Below, piece by piece: positions 51,612 through 60,875 of a stretch of DNA of 64,000 nucleotides. The notes under the pieces are model-generated. The model made no database searches. It worked only from the letters and a program-made list of their open reading frames with translations, and had not been told where the DNA came from. How positions within the stretch are numbered: position 1 is the stretch's first letter; each line of letters starts with the position of its first letter. Origin of the DNA: Balneola sp. (GTDB taxonomy: Bacteria; Bacteroidota; Rhodothermia; Balneolales; Balneolaceae); assembly GCA_017640785.1 (NCBI GenBank), contig JAEPPZ010000001.1, positions 248,001 through 312,000 on the forward strand, given 5' to 3'. The position numbers and the translations under genes were made by a program.

Positions 51612-52349
51612 ATGAACAGATTCAATAACATTTATTCAAAAAATATCCGACTTATTCCTGCAATCTTATTTATTATCGTGGGTGTTAATTGTTCAACAAT
51701 GGCTCAACCTGTTGCTGAAAACTCTCAAAGAACTATTTCTATTAATATGTCGGCAACTGAATTGATTCCCGCCGATCTGATCATTTTTTCAATTAATATT
51801 AACGCCGAAGAAAAAACGCCGGAAGCGGCTTTTGATACTCATAAAAAGCGTGAAGCGGTCTTGGCTTCTCTGTTAAAAGAATTTGATATCAAAGAAGAGA
51901 GTATCAACTTCGAACCCATCAGAATAAATAAGCGAACAAACTATAACAATCGCCAGGAAGAGGTTACTGTTAATACTAATCAGCAAGTTTCAGTTAGTTT
52001 CTCCGACTTTGAGATCTATGAAAAAATTCAGGTAAGCTTGATCGAGAATGGCTTTGATTCTTTTAACGGGAGCTTTTCGTCCTCAAAACTTGAAGAAGGA
52101 AAAGATAAAGCATTGGTTTCAGCAATTCAGAAAGCTAAAGAAAGAGCTGCATTCATCGCTGAACAATCCGGCGTGAAGTTAGGTGAGATAACTACCATCA
52201 ACTATTCCGAGCATCAAGTAAATTACCCACCGATGTTTATGGAAGCAGATATGGGTCGATTTAAATCTGAAGCTCCTTCAATGATGGATTTTGCTCAGAC
52301 TGTTTCTGTTACCGCAAATATTTCTATAGTATTCCAGATTGAAGATTAA
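51612..52349 (+). CDS. SIMPL domain (DUF541) exported protein
   Basis: A 245-aa exported protein with signal sequence LIPAILFIIVGVNCSTMAQ (VNCS could be a lipobox). The body is a SIMPL/DUF541 domain: ISINMSATELIPADLIIFSININAEEKTPEAAF, VLASLLKEFDIKEESI, and AKERAAFIAEQSGVKLGEITTINY. Family members form periplasmic assemblies linked to stress protection in a few species, but no specific role can be read here. It has its own terminator. Confidence 0.85.
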   Translation: MNRFNNIYSKNIRLIPAILFIIVGVNCSTMAQPVAENSQRTISINMSATELIPADLIIFSININAEEKTPEAAFDTHKKREAVLASLLKEFDIKEESINFEPIRINKRTNYNNRQEEVTVNTNQQVSVSFSDFEIYEKIQVSLIENGFDSFNGSFSSSKLEEGKDKALVSAIQKAKERAAFIAEQSGVKLGEITTINYSEHQVNYPPMFMEADMGRFKSEAPSMMDFAQTVSVTANISIVFQIED

Positions 52350-52357
52350 CCGTTAAG

Positions 52358-52389
52358 TATCTAGGCTTTAATCGCCTAGATATTTTTTT
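52358..52389 (+). terminator. Rho-independent terminator after the SIMPL gene
   Basis: TATCTAGGC (52358-52366) and GCCTAGATA (52374-52382) with a 7-nt loop, followed by seven T's. The loop and right arm lie inside the last codons of the convergent hybrid kinase gene. Confidence 0.85.
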
Positions 52390-54719
52390 ATTGTGTTCTC
52401 AAGCACCTCTAAGGTTACCGGTTTTGAGATAAAATCTGACATACCGGCTTCTAAGCACCGTGCTTTGTCTTCCTTAGAAACATTGGCTGTCATAGAAACT
52501 ATAACGGGCTTCTGTTTAATTTCATCTTCACTTAAAATCTTTTTCGAAGCTTCAATTCCATCCAATCCAGGCATTTCCATATCCATAAGAATTAGATCAT
52601 ACTTATTTTTTGAGACCTCCTCTACAGCTTCAAACCCATCAGATACAATCTTAACTGCGTATCCCAATCGTTCCAACATTTTTTCTGCTACTTTTTGATT
52701 AAAAACATTGTCCTCAGCTAATAATATCCTAGAAAGGTTCTTTTTATTTTCGACTTCAATTGAGCCTAAATTCGACTCTATAGACTCACTTTCTTTGAGC
52801 TTTTCGGATTCTATTGTAAAACTAAACGTTGCACCTTTGGTTACATTATTCTCAACCCAAATGTCTCCTCCCATATTATTCACCAACCTCTTGCTTATAG
52901 CTAACCCCAATCCTGAACCACTATAACGGCGATTTCTTGCAGAATCAATTTGCGAGAATTCTTTAAATAAAAGACTCATTTTGTCTTCGGGAATACCAAC
53001 TCCGGTGTCTTTTATTGAAAATAATAAATTACCATTCTTCAATAAAGATGTACCTTCTTTAACTTCTACGATTATCTTTCCCTCTTCGGTAAACTTAAGT
53101 GCATTACCAATTAGATTGATCAAAACCTGCCTAAGCCTTACCGGATCGATCATAAAGCGCCTTTGATCACCAACACTATATTTACTAACCAATTTAACTT
53201 TATTAGATTCATTAAGAGCTGATAAGATTTGAATGGTATCCTCTAAGAAGACATCCAACTGTACCTTTTCGTAATTCAATTGAATATTTCCGGTATCAAT
53301 CTTTGAGAAATCTAAAATATTGTTGATCACACCTAACAAGCTTTCCCCACTCTTCTTAATGATGTTGGAAAATTCGATTCTATCCTCATTAGATTTTGTT
53401 TCAGCTAATAACTCAGAAAAACCTATGATCGCATTTAATGGAGTTCTCAATTCATGCCCCATTGTTGAAAGAAACTGACTCTTAGCAATGGAAGCTTGTT
53501 CTGCTTTCTCTTTTGCTTTTCTTAATGAACTTCCAAATCGATTGGATAGAATAAGTGACTGCAAGAAAAAGAACAGTAGATACCCGAAAAGATTGAGTAA
53601 TAAGTTTTCTTGAATAATGACGAAATACTCCAGAAGGTTATGGGAGAATACCATAAAAATTACTATCCCACTGGCTATAGCATATTTAGCACTTTCATTT
53701 TTATTCAATACCGCTTTTAAAAATATCCAACTTGAATAAAGTATATATATTGGTATAGCTGAAAAAAAGATATTTATCAGCTGCGTGAAATAGAACGCCG
53801 GTGTAAGTAATGCTATAGCAGCCAGCACCAAGAAAAAACTATTAAAACCATGGATGATTTTCTTTGACGCTTCTTGAGTGTAGAGGTGTAGTATAAATAA
53901 CCCGAAAAGAACCGGTGATAGATAGAGGGAAATATATTCTACCTTAAGAGTCACAATCCATGGAATATTCTCTAAATAAAGATGTAACGGGTATAATTCT
54001 GTCCCAAAAACTCTGTAACTATAACAGAGGCAGAATAACGAAAAATACAAAATCGGTTTTTCATCCCTCCCAAATAGATACAGACCAAAGAAGAAAAGCC
54101 CACCCATGACCAAGCTTCCCGTTAAAATGAAAGCATATCCTAACTTCTTTTCTCTTTTCTCTATTAACTTGCTTTCAGAACCGAAATAAATAGGAAGCCT
54201 TGCTCCTCCCTTTTTATGCTGAAAGTTGGATATCTGTAATACTATCTCAATGCTATCTTTATCAAATTGATCTAAAGCAACAGTTTTTGGAATCCATTTA
54301 GGAACATGAGTCTCTTTAGTTGTTCCTACAACCCCATTTGATGCGATCAAAACTGTATCCGCATAAAGATTATAAGCAGTATATAGATCAGGAATGCTGA
54401 ATGCCAGCGCCGGATAATCTTTTGGAAGTAATATTTTCAACCTATAACTGGCAAAGCCGAATGAGCTGAGTCCCTCTTCACTCTGCCACATATGTGGGAA
54501 CTCACGATATTCTATATCTTTTGAAACATTCTCAAAATCCACAAGCTGTTTCCAAAAAAATTCCCACTCTCCATTTAATGGAATAGGTTCTGACTCAGTG
54601 AAATCAATTCCCCTAAGATCTATAAGCCCTAATTCTGCAACTTCTTGAGCATTTAAACTGCTTATCGAAAAAAAAAGAATCAGTAAAGTTTTCCCTATAA
54701 CACCAGTTTTTCTCTGCAC
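52368..54719 (-). CDS. Hybrid sensor histidine kinase with 7TM-DISM module
   Basis: A 783-aa membrane sensor. After a signal peptide (VIGKTLLILFFSISSLNAQ), residues 30-185 form an extracytoplasmic beta domain with the LNGEWEFFWKQL and FASYRLKILLP features seen before 7TMR-DISM modules. Seven transmembrane helices span about 193-395. Then come a short coiled linker, HisKA (FLSTMGHELRTPLNAIIGFSEL, His422), an ATPase domain (LINLIGNALKFTEEG, DTGVGIPEDK, SGSGLGLAISKRL) and a C-terminal receiver (LLAEDNVFNQKVAEKML, Asp713 in LILMDMEMPGLDG, Lys in ISKPV). The phosphorelay partner (Hpt or response regulator) is not adjacent. A carbohydrate or glycan ligand is plausible for this extracytoplasmic fold but is unproven. 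Confidence 0.92.
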   Translation of the reverse strand: MQRKTGVIGKTLLILFFSISSLNAQEVAELGLIDLRGIDFTESEPIPLNGEWEFFWKQLVDFENVSKDIEYREFPHMWQSEEGLSSFGFASYRLKILLPKDYPALAFSIPDLYTAYNLYADTVLIASNGVVGTTKETHVPKWIPKTVALDQFDKDSIEIVLQISNFQHKKGGARLPIYFGSESKLIEKREKKLGYAFILTGSLVMGGLFFFGLYLFGRDEKPILYFSLFCLCYSYRVFGTELYPLHLYLENIPWIVTLKVEYISLYLSPVLFGLFILHLYTQEASKKIIHGFNSFFLVLAAIALLTPAFYFTQLINIFFSAIPIYILYSSWIFLKAVLNKNESAKYAIASGIVIFMVFSHNLLEYFVIIQENLLLNLFGYLLFFFLQSLILSNRFGSSLRKAKEKAEQASIAKSQFLSTMGHELRTPLNAIIGFSELLAETKSNEDRIEFSNIIKKSGESLLGVINNILDFSKIDTGNIQLNYEKVQLDVFLEDTIQILSALNESNKVKLVSKYSVGDQRRFMIDPVRLRQVLINLIGNALKFTEEGKIIVEVKEGTSLLKNGNLLFSIKDTGVGIPEDKMSLLFKEFSQIDSARNRRYSGSGLGLAISKRLVNNMGGDIWVENNVTKGATFSFTIESEKLKESESIESNLGSIEVENKKNLSRILLAEDNVFNQKVAEKMLERLGYAVKIVSDGFEAVEEVSKNKYDLILMDMEMPGLDGIEASKKILSEDEIKQKPVIVSMTANVSKEDKARCLEAGMSDFISKPVTLEVLENTIKKYLGD

Positions 54720-54845
54720 AATTCGAGGGTAATTGATACTTCAATTTTTGTGGAAACTTCTTCACAGAAAATAGATAATTAAACAGGTATCAAAAAGGAA
54801 ATAAACATAAATTTACCTACTCATAAATAACTTTATAAGCTTGCT

Positions 54846-55463
54846 CTATAAGATTTTATACAGATAATCCCACACAGTTTCAGCAACAACTTTATGTCCT
54901 TGCACATTTGGGTGAATTTGATCGGGCTGCATGAACTCATCTCTACCTCCTACTTTATCCAGAATCAAAGGGATTAAAGTTAAATTATTTTTCTCAGCCA
55001 GTTCTGGATACAGATCCTGAAACTCTTTTGTATAGTCAGTTCCCAGATTAGGAGGAACCTGCATACCTGCAATTATGATCTCGATATCCGGATTTTTTGC
55101 CTTAGCACGATCAATAATTTGCTGAAGATTGTCTTTTGTTGATGAAAGATCTATGCCACGAAGACCATCGTTTCCACCCAATTCAAGGATCATTATGTCG
55201 ATATCCCTTTGTAAAACCCAATTAATCCGCCTTAAGCCACCAGCCGAAGTCTCACCACTCAATCCACCGTTTATCACTTCATAATTCAATCCCAAAGAAT
55301 CTATCTTATCCTGAATAACAGCCGGAAATGCTTGTTGAGGCTGAATACCGTATCCCGCTGAAATGCTGTCTCCAAAAAACAAGATCGACTTTTTCTCTTG
55401 TGAATATATATTCATACTCATCAAAAGTGAGAATAACATAATAATTGAGTGTCTTTTTTTCAT
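54846..55463 (-). CDS. tesA: TesA-like SGNH arylesterase/thioesterase
   Basis: A periplasmic SGNH hydrolase similar to E. coli TesA (thioesterase I/lysophospholipase L1). It has 205 aa with signal peptide IIMLFSLLMSMNIYSQ. Blocks: ILFFGDSISAGYGI (Ser), VINGGLSGETSAGGLRRI (Gly), LELGGNDGLRG (Asn), and PDQIHPNVQGH (Asp-x-x-His). It is divergent from an ABC exporter pair equivalent to ybbA-ybbP, the same neighbourhood as tesA in E. coli, which supports the call. Confidence 0.9.
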   Translation of the reverse strand: MKKRHSIIMLFSLLMSMNIYSQEKKSILFFGDSISAGYGIQPQQAFPAVIQDKIDSLGLNYEVINGGLSGETSAGGLRRINWVLQRDIDIMILELGGNDGLRGIDLSSTKDNLQQIIDRAKAKNPDIEIIIAGMQVPPNLGTDYTKEFQDLYPELAEKNNLTLIPLILDKVGGRDEFMQPDQIHPNVQGHKVVAETVWDYLYKIL

Positions 55464-55590
55464 AAACAGTATTTTCAGAACTAAATATTTATAACAAATT
55501 TAAACTAATCAACGTAACTAATTTTGCCATATTACGGAATGGTAATACACACATTTTAGGTTAAGAGTTCATTAATAATAAAAGAACATC

Positions 55591-56298
55591 GTGAATCATA
55601 TTTTAAAAATAGAAAGCCTTACTCGCCAATTCAAAAGTGGAGATAAAACACTTACCGTTGTAAACAATATAACTTTCGAAATTGAAGAAGGCATCTCTTG
55701 TGCCATTGTAGGACCATCCGGTAGCGGGAAAACAACTTTATTGGGATTATCTGCGGGATTAGATCAGCCTACATCCGGAGATGTTACACTGAACGGAATC
55801 AATTTAAAACCTCTTAATGAAGACCAAAGAGCTGAAGTTCGTAATCGACATGTCGGATTCGTTTTTCAGACATTTCAGTTAGTTCCCACACTTACAGCCG
55901 TCGAAAATGTTATGGTTCCTTTGGAGCTACGTGGCGAAGCGACAAATCAGGTTCGAGAACGAGCGATTGGACTTCTGGAAGAAGTAGGATTAGGGGAACG
56001 CTCACATCATTACCCTACTCAACTCTCAGGTGGTGAACAGCAACGGGTTGCTGTAGCAAGGGCTTTTATTAATGACCCGAAAATACTTTTCGCTGATGAA
56101 CCAACCGGTAATCTGGATTCTGAAACCGGTGAGCATATCGAAAATCTGATTTTTGACTTGAACAGAAAACAAGGCACAACACTGGTGCTGGTTACTCACG
56201 ATCTAGACCTTGCAGATAAATGCGACCGTGTAATAAAATTGAAAAACGGAGAGGTCGATTCTGATATATTTAAATCATCAGAGGAAGCTGTAGCGTGA
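55591..56298 (+). CDS. ybbA: ABC transporter ATP-binding protein (LolD/MacB/YbbA-type)
   Basis: ATPase subunit of a MacB-like system. The 235-aa protein starts at GTG 55591 and shows Walker A (IVGPSGSGKTTLLGLSAGLD), the Q-loop region (VGFVFQTFQLVPTLTAVENVMVPLEL), ABC signature (LSGGEQQRVAVARAF) and Walker B (ILFADEPTGNLDSETG). The start of the permease overlaps its stop by four bases. By analogy with YbbAP it probably extracts or moves a lipid or hydrophobic substrate from the inner membrane, working beside TesA. Confidence 0.93.
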   Translation: MNHILKIESLTRQFKSGDKTLTVVNNITFEIEEGISCAIVGPSGSGKTTLLGLSAGLDQPTSGDVTLNGINLKPLNEDQRAEVRNRHVGFVFQTFQLVPTLTAVENVMVPLELRGEATNQVRERAIGLLEEVGLGERSHHYPTQLSGGEQQRVAVARAFINDPKILFADEPTGNLDSETGEHIENLIFDLNRKQGTTLVLVTHDLDLADKCDRVIKLKNGEVDSDIFKSSEEAVA

Positions 56299-58832
56299 AT
56301 AAATTATTCTGGATCTTTAAAATGGCGTGGCGGGATTCCCGTTCCAATAGAAAGAAATTATTTCTTTATCTAGCCGCTATTATCGTTGGTGTAGCTGCTC
56401 AGGTTGCGATCAGCTCTTTCAGAGAGAATCTTAATGATAGTATAAACGAACAATCAAAAGAACTGCTTGGCGCCGACCTGGAAGTTGAAAAAAATTCCCC
56501 GTTCCATGACGAATTGGAAATTTATCTCGATTCATTGGGTGGAGAACGATCTGATGCTTTAAGCTTTACTTCAATGGCTTTCTTCCCTAAATCAGGGACT
56601 ACAAGACTTTCTCAAATAACTGCTTTGGAAGGTGATTTTCCTTATTACGGCGCGCTTAAAACCGATCCACAATCAGCTTCTGATACCTTTCAAAAAACAG
56701 CAGGTGCTTTGGTTGATGAGCCCATTTTACTTCAGTTCGGATTACAACCCGGTGACTCTGTTAAAATCGGTTTAGTAACATATGAAATTGCAGGCGCTTT
56801 GCAGGAAATTCCCGGTCAACCGGTTGCGGCTTCCTTTTTTGGTCCAAGAATTTTTATTCCCAGAGAAAATATCGAAGCAACAGGGCTCCTTCAGCGCGGA
56901 AGTCAGCTTGAGTATATCTCCTATATAAAATATCCGGAGGGTACAGATCCTATTCTTGTAGAGTCAACTCTGGATGCCATGAATGATTCTGTACGTTTTG
57001 GTTATGATGATGTAGCCGAAAGAAAGGAAGAAGTTGGTGAAGCTATTTTATATTTGTCAAACTTTCTGAATTTGATTGGTTTTATAGCATTGTTACTAGG
57101 TGGGATCGGAGTTGCCAGCTCTATATTTGTCTATATCCGGCAAAAAATAAGCACCGTAGCCGTTCTGCGTTGTGTTGGAGCTTCATCTAATCAAGCTATG
57201 AGCATTTATTTGATTCAGGCTGTATTCATGGGATTTATTGGTGCTTCAATTGGTGCAATTATTGGTTCGTTGATTCAGCTGTATCTTCCTGTTTTGGTTC
57301 AGGATTTTGTTCCCGTTGATATTGAGTTAGCACTCTCATGGAGTTCAATTTTTATTGGAATAATTACAGGGGTATCTATTTCTCTGATTTTTGCTCTTTT
57401 CCCATTGCTCGCCGTTCGCAAAATATCCCCACTTTTTACTCTGCGTTCTGTTGACATAAATCTTTCCAAGCTCCTTAACTGGATAACAAGATTCACTTTA
57501 TTTGGGTTGATCGGTGTCTCTGTAGTTGGATATGCTTGGTTAATGCTTAATGATATTCTGGCAGCACTTTTCTTTACCCTTGGGCTCGTTTTCTGTCTTT
57601 TATTATTATCAGGAATTGCTTTTTTAATTATGAAAGGTGCACAGAAGTTTAACCCTAAAGCTTTTGGTTATGAATTCAGACAGGGATTGGCAAATCTGTA
57701 TCGGCCGAATAACCAAACCTCTACTTTGCTTCTCACTTTTGGACTGGGAGTAACATTAATAAGTTCTCTTTATCTGACTCAGGACATGCTTTTGGGAACC
57801 ATTAATTTCGATGATGGTCAAGATCTTCCAAACCTTGCACTTTATGATATTCAGTACGATCAGAATGAAGGCGTAAACAAGATCATTCTTGATAATGATA
57901 TGGAACTGCTTCAAAATGTGCCCATTGTTACTATGCGTCTGCAATCCATTAATGATACTACCGTTGCTGAGTTTATGGCTGATTCCAGTCGTAAACCAAG
58001 AAGCTGGGCATTGAACCGCGAATACAGATCTACATACAGAGATTCATTGGTTTCTACTGAGACCGTTGAATCCGGGGTTTTTGTAGGAACCGTTACCGAC
58101 CCTGATGATCTTGTTCCTATTTCTGTCTCCACTGATCTAATGAATGATCTAAATGCTCAAGTCGGTGATACCATAGTTTGGGATGTTCAGGGAATTCCAA
58201 TTTCCAGCTTTATCGCCGGAACAAGAACTGTTGATTGGCAAACACCTCAACCCAATTTCTTCGTGGTTTTCCCAACAGGAGTGTTGGAACCTGCACCACA
58301 ATTTTTTGCAACAACTTTAAATACACCAAGTAGAGAAGCTTCTTTAGAATTACAGCAAAAAATTGTTCAAGCTTATCCAAATGTATCTGCTATTGATATA
58401 GGACAAGTACTTGAAACCGTTCGTGATTTCATTGATAAAATTACATTTGTGATACAGTTCATTGGCTTGTTCAGCATTATTACAGGTTTGATCGTTCTGG
58501 CCGGTTCGGCTGCTACGAGTAGATATCAAAGGATACGAGAAGCTGTTTTATTAAGAACATTGGGAGCCAAACAAAAACAGGTTATCAAGATACAAGTCAT
58601 TGAATATGTATTCTTGGGAATCATGGCAGCTCTTACCGGTCTCACTCTTTCTGTAGGAGCCAGCGCACTGTTAGGATACTTCTATTTTGATATAGACTTT
58701 GTACCGAACTTTACCATTCTGGGAATTGAAACTTTGATTCTTATTGGTTTGGTTCTCACCATAGGATTATTGAATACCAGAGGAATTCACACACGCCCAC
58801 CTTTGGAAATTTTACGAGATCAGGCTGCTTAG
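56295..58832 (+). CDS. ybbP: ABC transporter permease, FtsX-like duplicated (YbbP-type)
   Basis: An 845-aa permease with duplicated FtsX domains. The first MacB-like periplasmic part (about 45-250) lies between TM1 and the first FtsX block (about 255-380, ALLLGGIGVASSIFVYIRQKISTVAVLRCVG). A second set follows with TM segments near 410-465, a further periplasmic region, and a final FtsX block (about 720-835, RIREAVLLRTLGAKQKQVIKIQVIEY). This 10-TM layout is typical of YbbP. It pairs with the upstream ATPase. A 12-bp hairpin follows. Confidence 0.92.
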   Translation: MNKLFWIFKMAWRDSRSNRKKLFLYLAAIIVGVAAQVAISSFRENLNDSINEQSKELLGADLEVEKNSPFHDELEIYLDSLGGERSDALSFTSMAFFPKSGTTRLSQITALEGDFPYYGALKTDPQSASDTFQKTAGALVDEPILLQFGLQPGDSVKIGLVTYEIAGALQEIPGQPVAASFFGPRIFIPRENIEATGLLQRGSQLEYISYIKYPEGTDPILVESTLDAMNDSVRFGYDDVAERKEEVGEAILYLSNFLNLIGFIALLLGGIGVASSIFVYIRQKISTVAVLRCVGASSNQAMSIYLIQAVFMGFIGASIGAIIGSLIQLYLPVLVQDFVPVDIELALSWSSIFIGIITGVSISLIFALFPLLAVRKISPLFTLRSVDINLSKLLNWITRFTLFGLIGVSVVGYAWLMLNDILAALFFTLGLVFCLLLLSGIAFLIMKGAQKFNPKAFGYEFRQGLANLYRPNNQTSTLLLTFGLGVTLISSLYLTQDMLLGTINFDDGQDLPNLALYDIQYDQNEGVNKIILDNDMELLQNVPIVTMRLQSINDTTVAEFMADSSRKPRSWALNREYRSTYRDSLVSTETVESGVFVGTVTDPDDLVPISVSTDLMNDLNAQVGDTIVWDVQGIPISSFIAGTRTVDWQTPQPNFFVVFPTGVLEPAPQFFATTLNTPSREASLELQQKIVQAYPNVSAIDIGQVLETVRDFIDKITFVIQFIGLFSIITGLIVLAGSAATSRYQRIREAVLLRTLGAKQKQVIKIQVIEYVFLGIMAALTGLTLSVGASALLGYFYFDIDFVPNFTILGIETLILIGLVLTIGLLNTRGIHTRPPLEILRDQAA

Positions 58833-58863
58833 CTTTTGATGATATCTTGAGAAGATGTTAATT

Positions 58864-58896
58864 AATGGAACTCATCGGTTTAGAATGAGTTCCATT
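58864..58896 (+). terminator. Hairpin after the ABC permease gene
   Basis: AATGGAACTCAT (58864-58875) and ATGAGTTCCATT (58885-58896) are perfectly complementary, 12 bp, with a 9-nt loop. The following sequence (TGTGTAAAT) is not a clean T-run, so termination is probable rather than certain. Confidence 0.6.
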
Positions 58897-58925
58897 GTGT
58901 AAATAATACTAACAAAACATTTGAA

Positions 58926-59597
58926 ATGAAGACATTATCCAGATTAAGTATTTTTGCACTCATATTAACTTTGCCTTTTATAGGCTGTGACAGCATAAGC
59001 AAGACCGCTAAAGGAACTGCTATTGGTGCTGCAGCCGGAGCTCTTGCGGGCGCCGTTATTGGTAAAGCCGCAGGTAATACCACAAATGGAGCAATCATTG
59101 GTGCAGCAGTAGGTGGTGCATCAGGTGCGGCTATTGGAAACTATATGGACAGACAATCCAGAGAACTTGAAGAAGATCTTGAAGGAGCAAAAGTTGAAAG
59201 AATCGGAGAAGGAATAAAAATAACCTTTGATTCAGGAATACTTTTTGACGTTAATTCCTATCAACTAAAAGATGCTTCCAGAGAAAACATCGCTGAATTA
59301 TCAGAGATCCTTCAAAAGTATGAAGACACCAATATCATGTTTTCCGGATATACAGATAACACAGGTAGTGAAGAATACAACCAGAAGCTGTCGGAAGACA
59401 GAGCTAAGGCAGTAGCAGAATACGCGGCCTTTACAGGTGTGGATGCTGAAAGAATGACTATTATAGGTTACGGAGAATCGGACCCTGTAGCTGATAACAG
59501 TACGGCAGCCGGTCGTCAACAAAACCGCCGAGTTGAAATCGGTATCTGGGCTAATGAAAAGCTCAAAGAAGCAGCTGAGAAAGGAGAAATTGAATAA
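58926..59597 (+). CDS. OmpA-family lipoprotein with glycine-zipper region
   Basis: A 223-aa outer-membrane lipoprotein. Lipobox: LPFIGCDSI. Residues about 30-75 form an Ala/Gly-rich glycine zipper (GTAIGAAAGALAGAVIGKAAG, in pieces), which may insert in the membrane or oligomerise. The C-terminal OmpA domain (about 95-215) binds peptidoglycan: ITFDSGILFDVNSYQL, FSGYTDNTGSEEYNQKLSEDRA, IIGYGESDPVADNST, and GRQQNRRVEI with the conserved Asp and Arg that hold diaminopimelate. It is monocistronic with a strong terminator. Confidence 0.93.
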   Translation: MKTLSRLSIFALILTLPFIGCDSISKTAKGTAIGAAAGALAGAVIGKAAGNTTNGAIIGAAVGGASGAAIGNYMDRQSRELEEDLEGAKVERIGEGIKITFDSGILFDVNSYQLKDASRENIAELSEILQKYEDTNIMFSGYTDNTGSEEYNQKLSEDRAKAVAEYAAFTGVDAERMTIIGYGESDPVADNSTAAGRQQNRRVEIGIWANEKLKEAAEKGEIE

Positions 59598-59619
59598 CTG
59601 ATTTAATTATTCTTTATTC

Positions 59620-59654
59620 ATCCCTGCACATTTTTATGTGTGGGGATTTTTTTT
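59620..59654 (+). terminator. Rho-independent terminator after the OmpA-family gene
   Basis: ATCCCTGCACAT (59620-59631) pairs with ATGTGTGGGGAT (59636-59647) with two wobble pairs and a TTTT loop, followed by eight T's to 59654. Confidence 0.9.
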
Positions 59655-59685
59655 GCTTACTTTCTTCATAATTAATCAGGTATCT

Positions 59686-60771
59686 ATGAGTTTTAGAAAA
59701 AAATTATCACCGGTCAGGATAAAAAATAAGTTCTTCAGAAAAGAGATCGGTAGCGCACCGGGCACCCTAACTCACATTGGGGAGAAAAAACTCGAGGATA
59801 TAATCATTGAAATACATGATTACAGTAATACTCATCTGGATATAAAAAAGATTTCCTCCATAGAGGAATGTAAGCCCTATGTTAATACAACAAACCCAAC
59901 CTGGGTGCAGGTTAAAGGCCTACATGATATTGATTATCTAAAACAGCTTTGGGATGAATTTGACTTCCACCCTCTTATTCAGGAAGATATCCTTAATACT
60001 ACTCAACGCTCAAAAATTGAGGATTACGGAGATCAAATTTTCATTGTATTAAAAATGCTTTACATGGAAGATGGAGTTCTTCATCAGGAACAAGTTAGTA
60101 TTGTGTTTACTGAGAAATTCATCTTTTCGTTTCAAGAATCTGAACGTAAAATATTTCTTCCCATAAAAGAACGCCTTGCAGTGGAAAATACACGGATGCG
60201 TAAAGGAGGTCCTGATTATATGTCTTACGCTTTGATGGATATCATTATTGATTACTACTTCGCTGTTCTCGAAGAACTAAATGAGAATATCGAAATAATT
60301 GAAGAGGAACTCTGGTCGGGTGAAGACAGCAATGCTTTATCTTCCATTCACAAAATAAGAAGACAGCTTCTTCAGTTCAGGAAAAGTATCTGGCCATTAA
60401 GAGACAGTATCAACTCACTTACTCGGGATGATTCTCCTCTTGTAAAAGACGAAACCAAATTGTTTCTCAGAGATGTTTCTGATCACACTTTACAGATTGT
60501 AGACAGTCTTGATAATAATCGTGAAATGGTTTCCAGTTTACATGATATGTATCAAACCAACATCAGTAATAAGATGAACGAGGTTATGAAAGTGCTTACC
60601 ATAATTGCTACTATTTTTATTCCTCTTACTTTTATAGCCGGTATTTATGGAATGAATTTTGAGTACATGCCTGAACTGGGTTGGAAGTATAGTTATCCCG
60701 TCGCTTGGGGAGTAATGATCTTAGTTACATTTGGTATGGTTATCTATTTTAAGAGAAAAGACTGGATGTAA
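59686..60771 (+). CDS. corA: CorA-family Mg2+/Co2+ transporter
   Basis: Pentameric magnesium channel of the inner membrane. Start chosen at the ATG 59686 (MSFRKKLSPVRIKNKF), preceded by CAGG; an upstream GTG at 59638 lies inside the terminator of the previous gene. The 361-aa product has the cytoplasmic funnel (WVQVKGLHDIDYLKQLWDEF, QEDILNTTQRSKIEDYGDQIF), a long stalk helix, and two C-terminal TM helices with the selectivity motif YGMNFEYMPEL. Length and GMN are typical of the Thermotoga-type CorA. Confidence 0.95.
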   Translation: MSFRKKLSPVRIKNKFFRKEIGSAPGTLTHIGEKKLEDIIIEIHDYSNTHLDIKKISSIEECKPYVNTTNPTWVQVKGLHDIDYLKQLWDEFDFHPLIQEDILNTTQRSKIEDYGDQIFIVLKMLYMEDGVLHQEQVSIVFTEKFIFSFQESERKIFLPIKERLAVENTRMRKGGPDYMSYALMDIIIDYYFAVLEELNENIEIIEEELWSGEDSNALSSIHKIRRQLLQFRKSIWPLRDSINSLTRDDSPLVKDETKLFLRDVSDHTLQIVDSLDNNREMVSSLHDMYQTNISNKMNEVMKVLTIIATIFIPLTFIAGIYGMNFEYMPELGWKYSYPVAWGVMILVTFGMVIYFKRKDWM

Positions 60772-60799
60772 AGAGAACTGACTCTAGCTCATTTCACAA

Positions 60800-60835
60800 A
60801 AAAGAGACCGTAAGTCGTTCAAAACTAACGGTCTC
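60800..60835 (-). terminator. Rho-independent terminator after the FadL-like gene
   Basis: GAGACCGT (60804-60811) and ACGGTCTC (60828-60835) form an 8-bp stem. On the minus strand it is followed by six T's. It lies about 40 bp past the stop of the minus-strand gene at 60876, and near the corA end on the other strand. Confidence 0.8.
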
Positions 60836-60875
60836 AACTAACTACGGAGGTATTTGGGTAAATTCTTATCAATCT

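Noticed and set aside
59638..59685. Upstream GTG start for corA
   Set aside because: It would start inside the previous gene's terminator and add a non-family hydrophobic leader; the ATG at 59686 gives the normal N-terminus.
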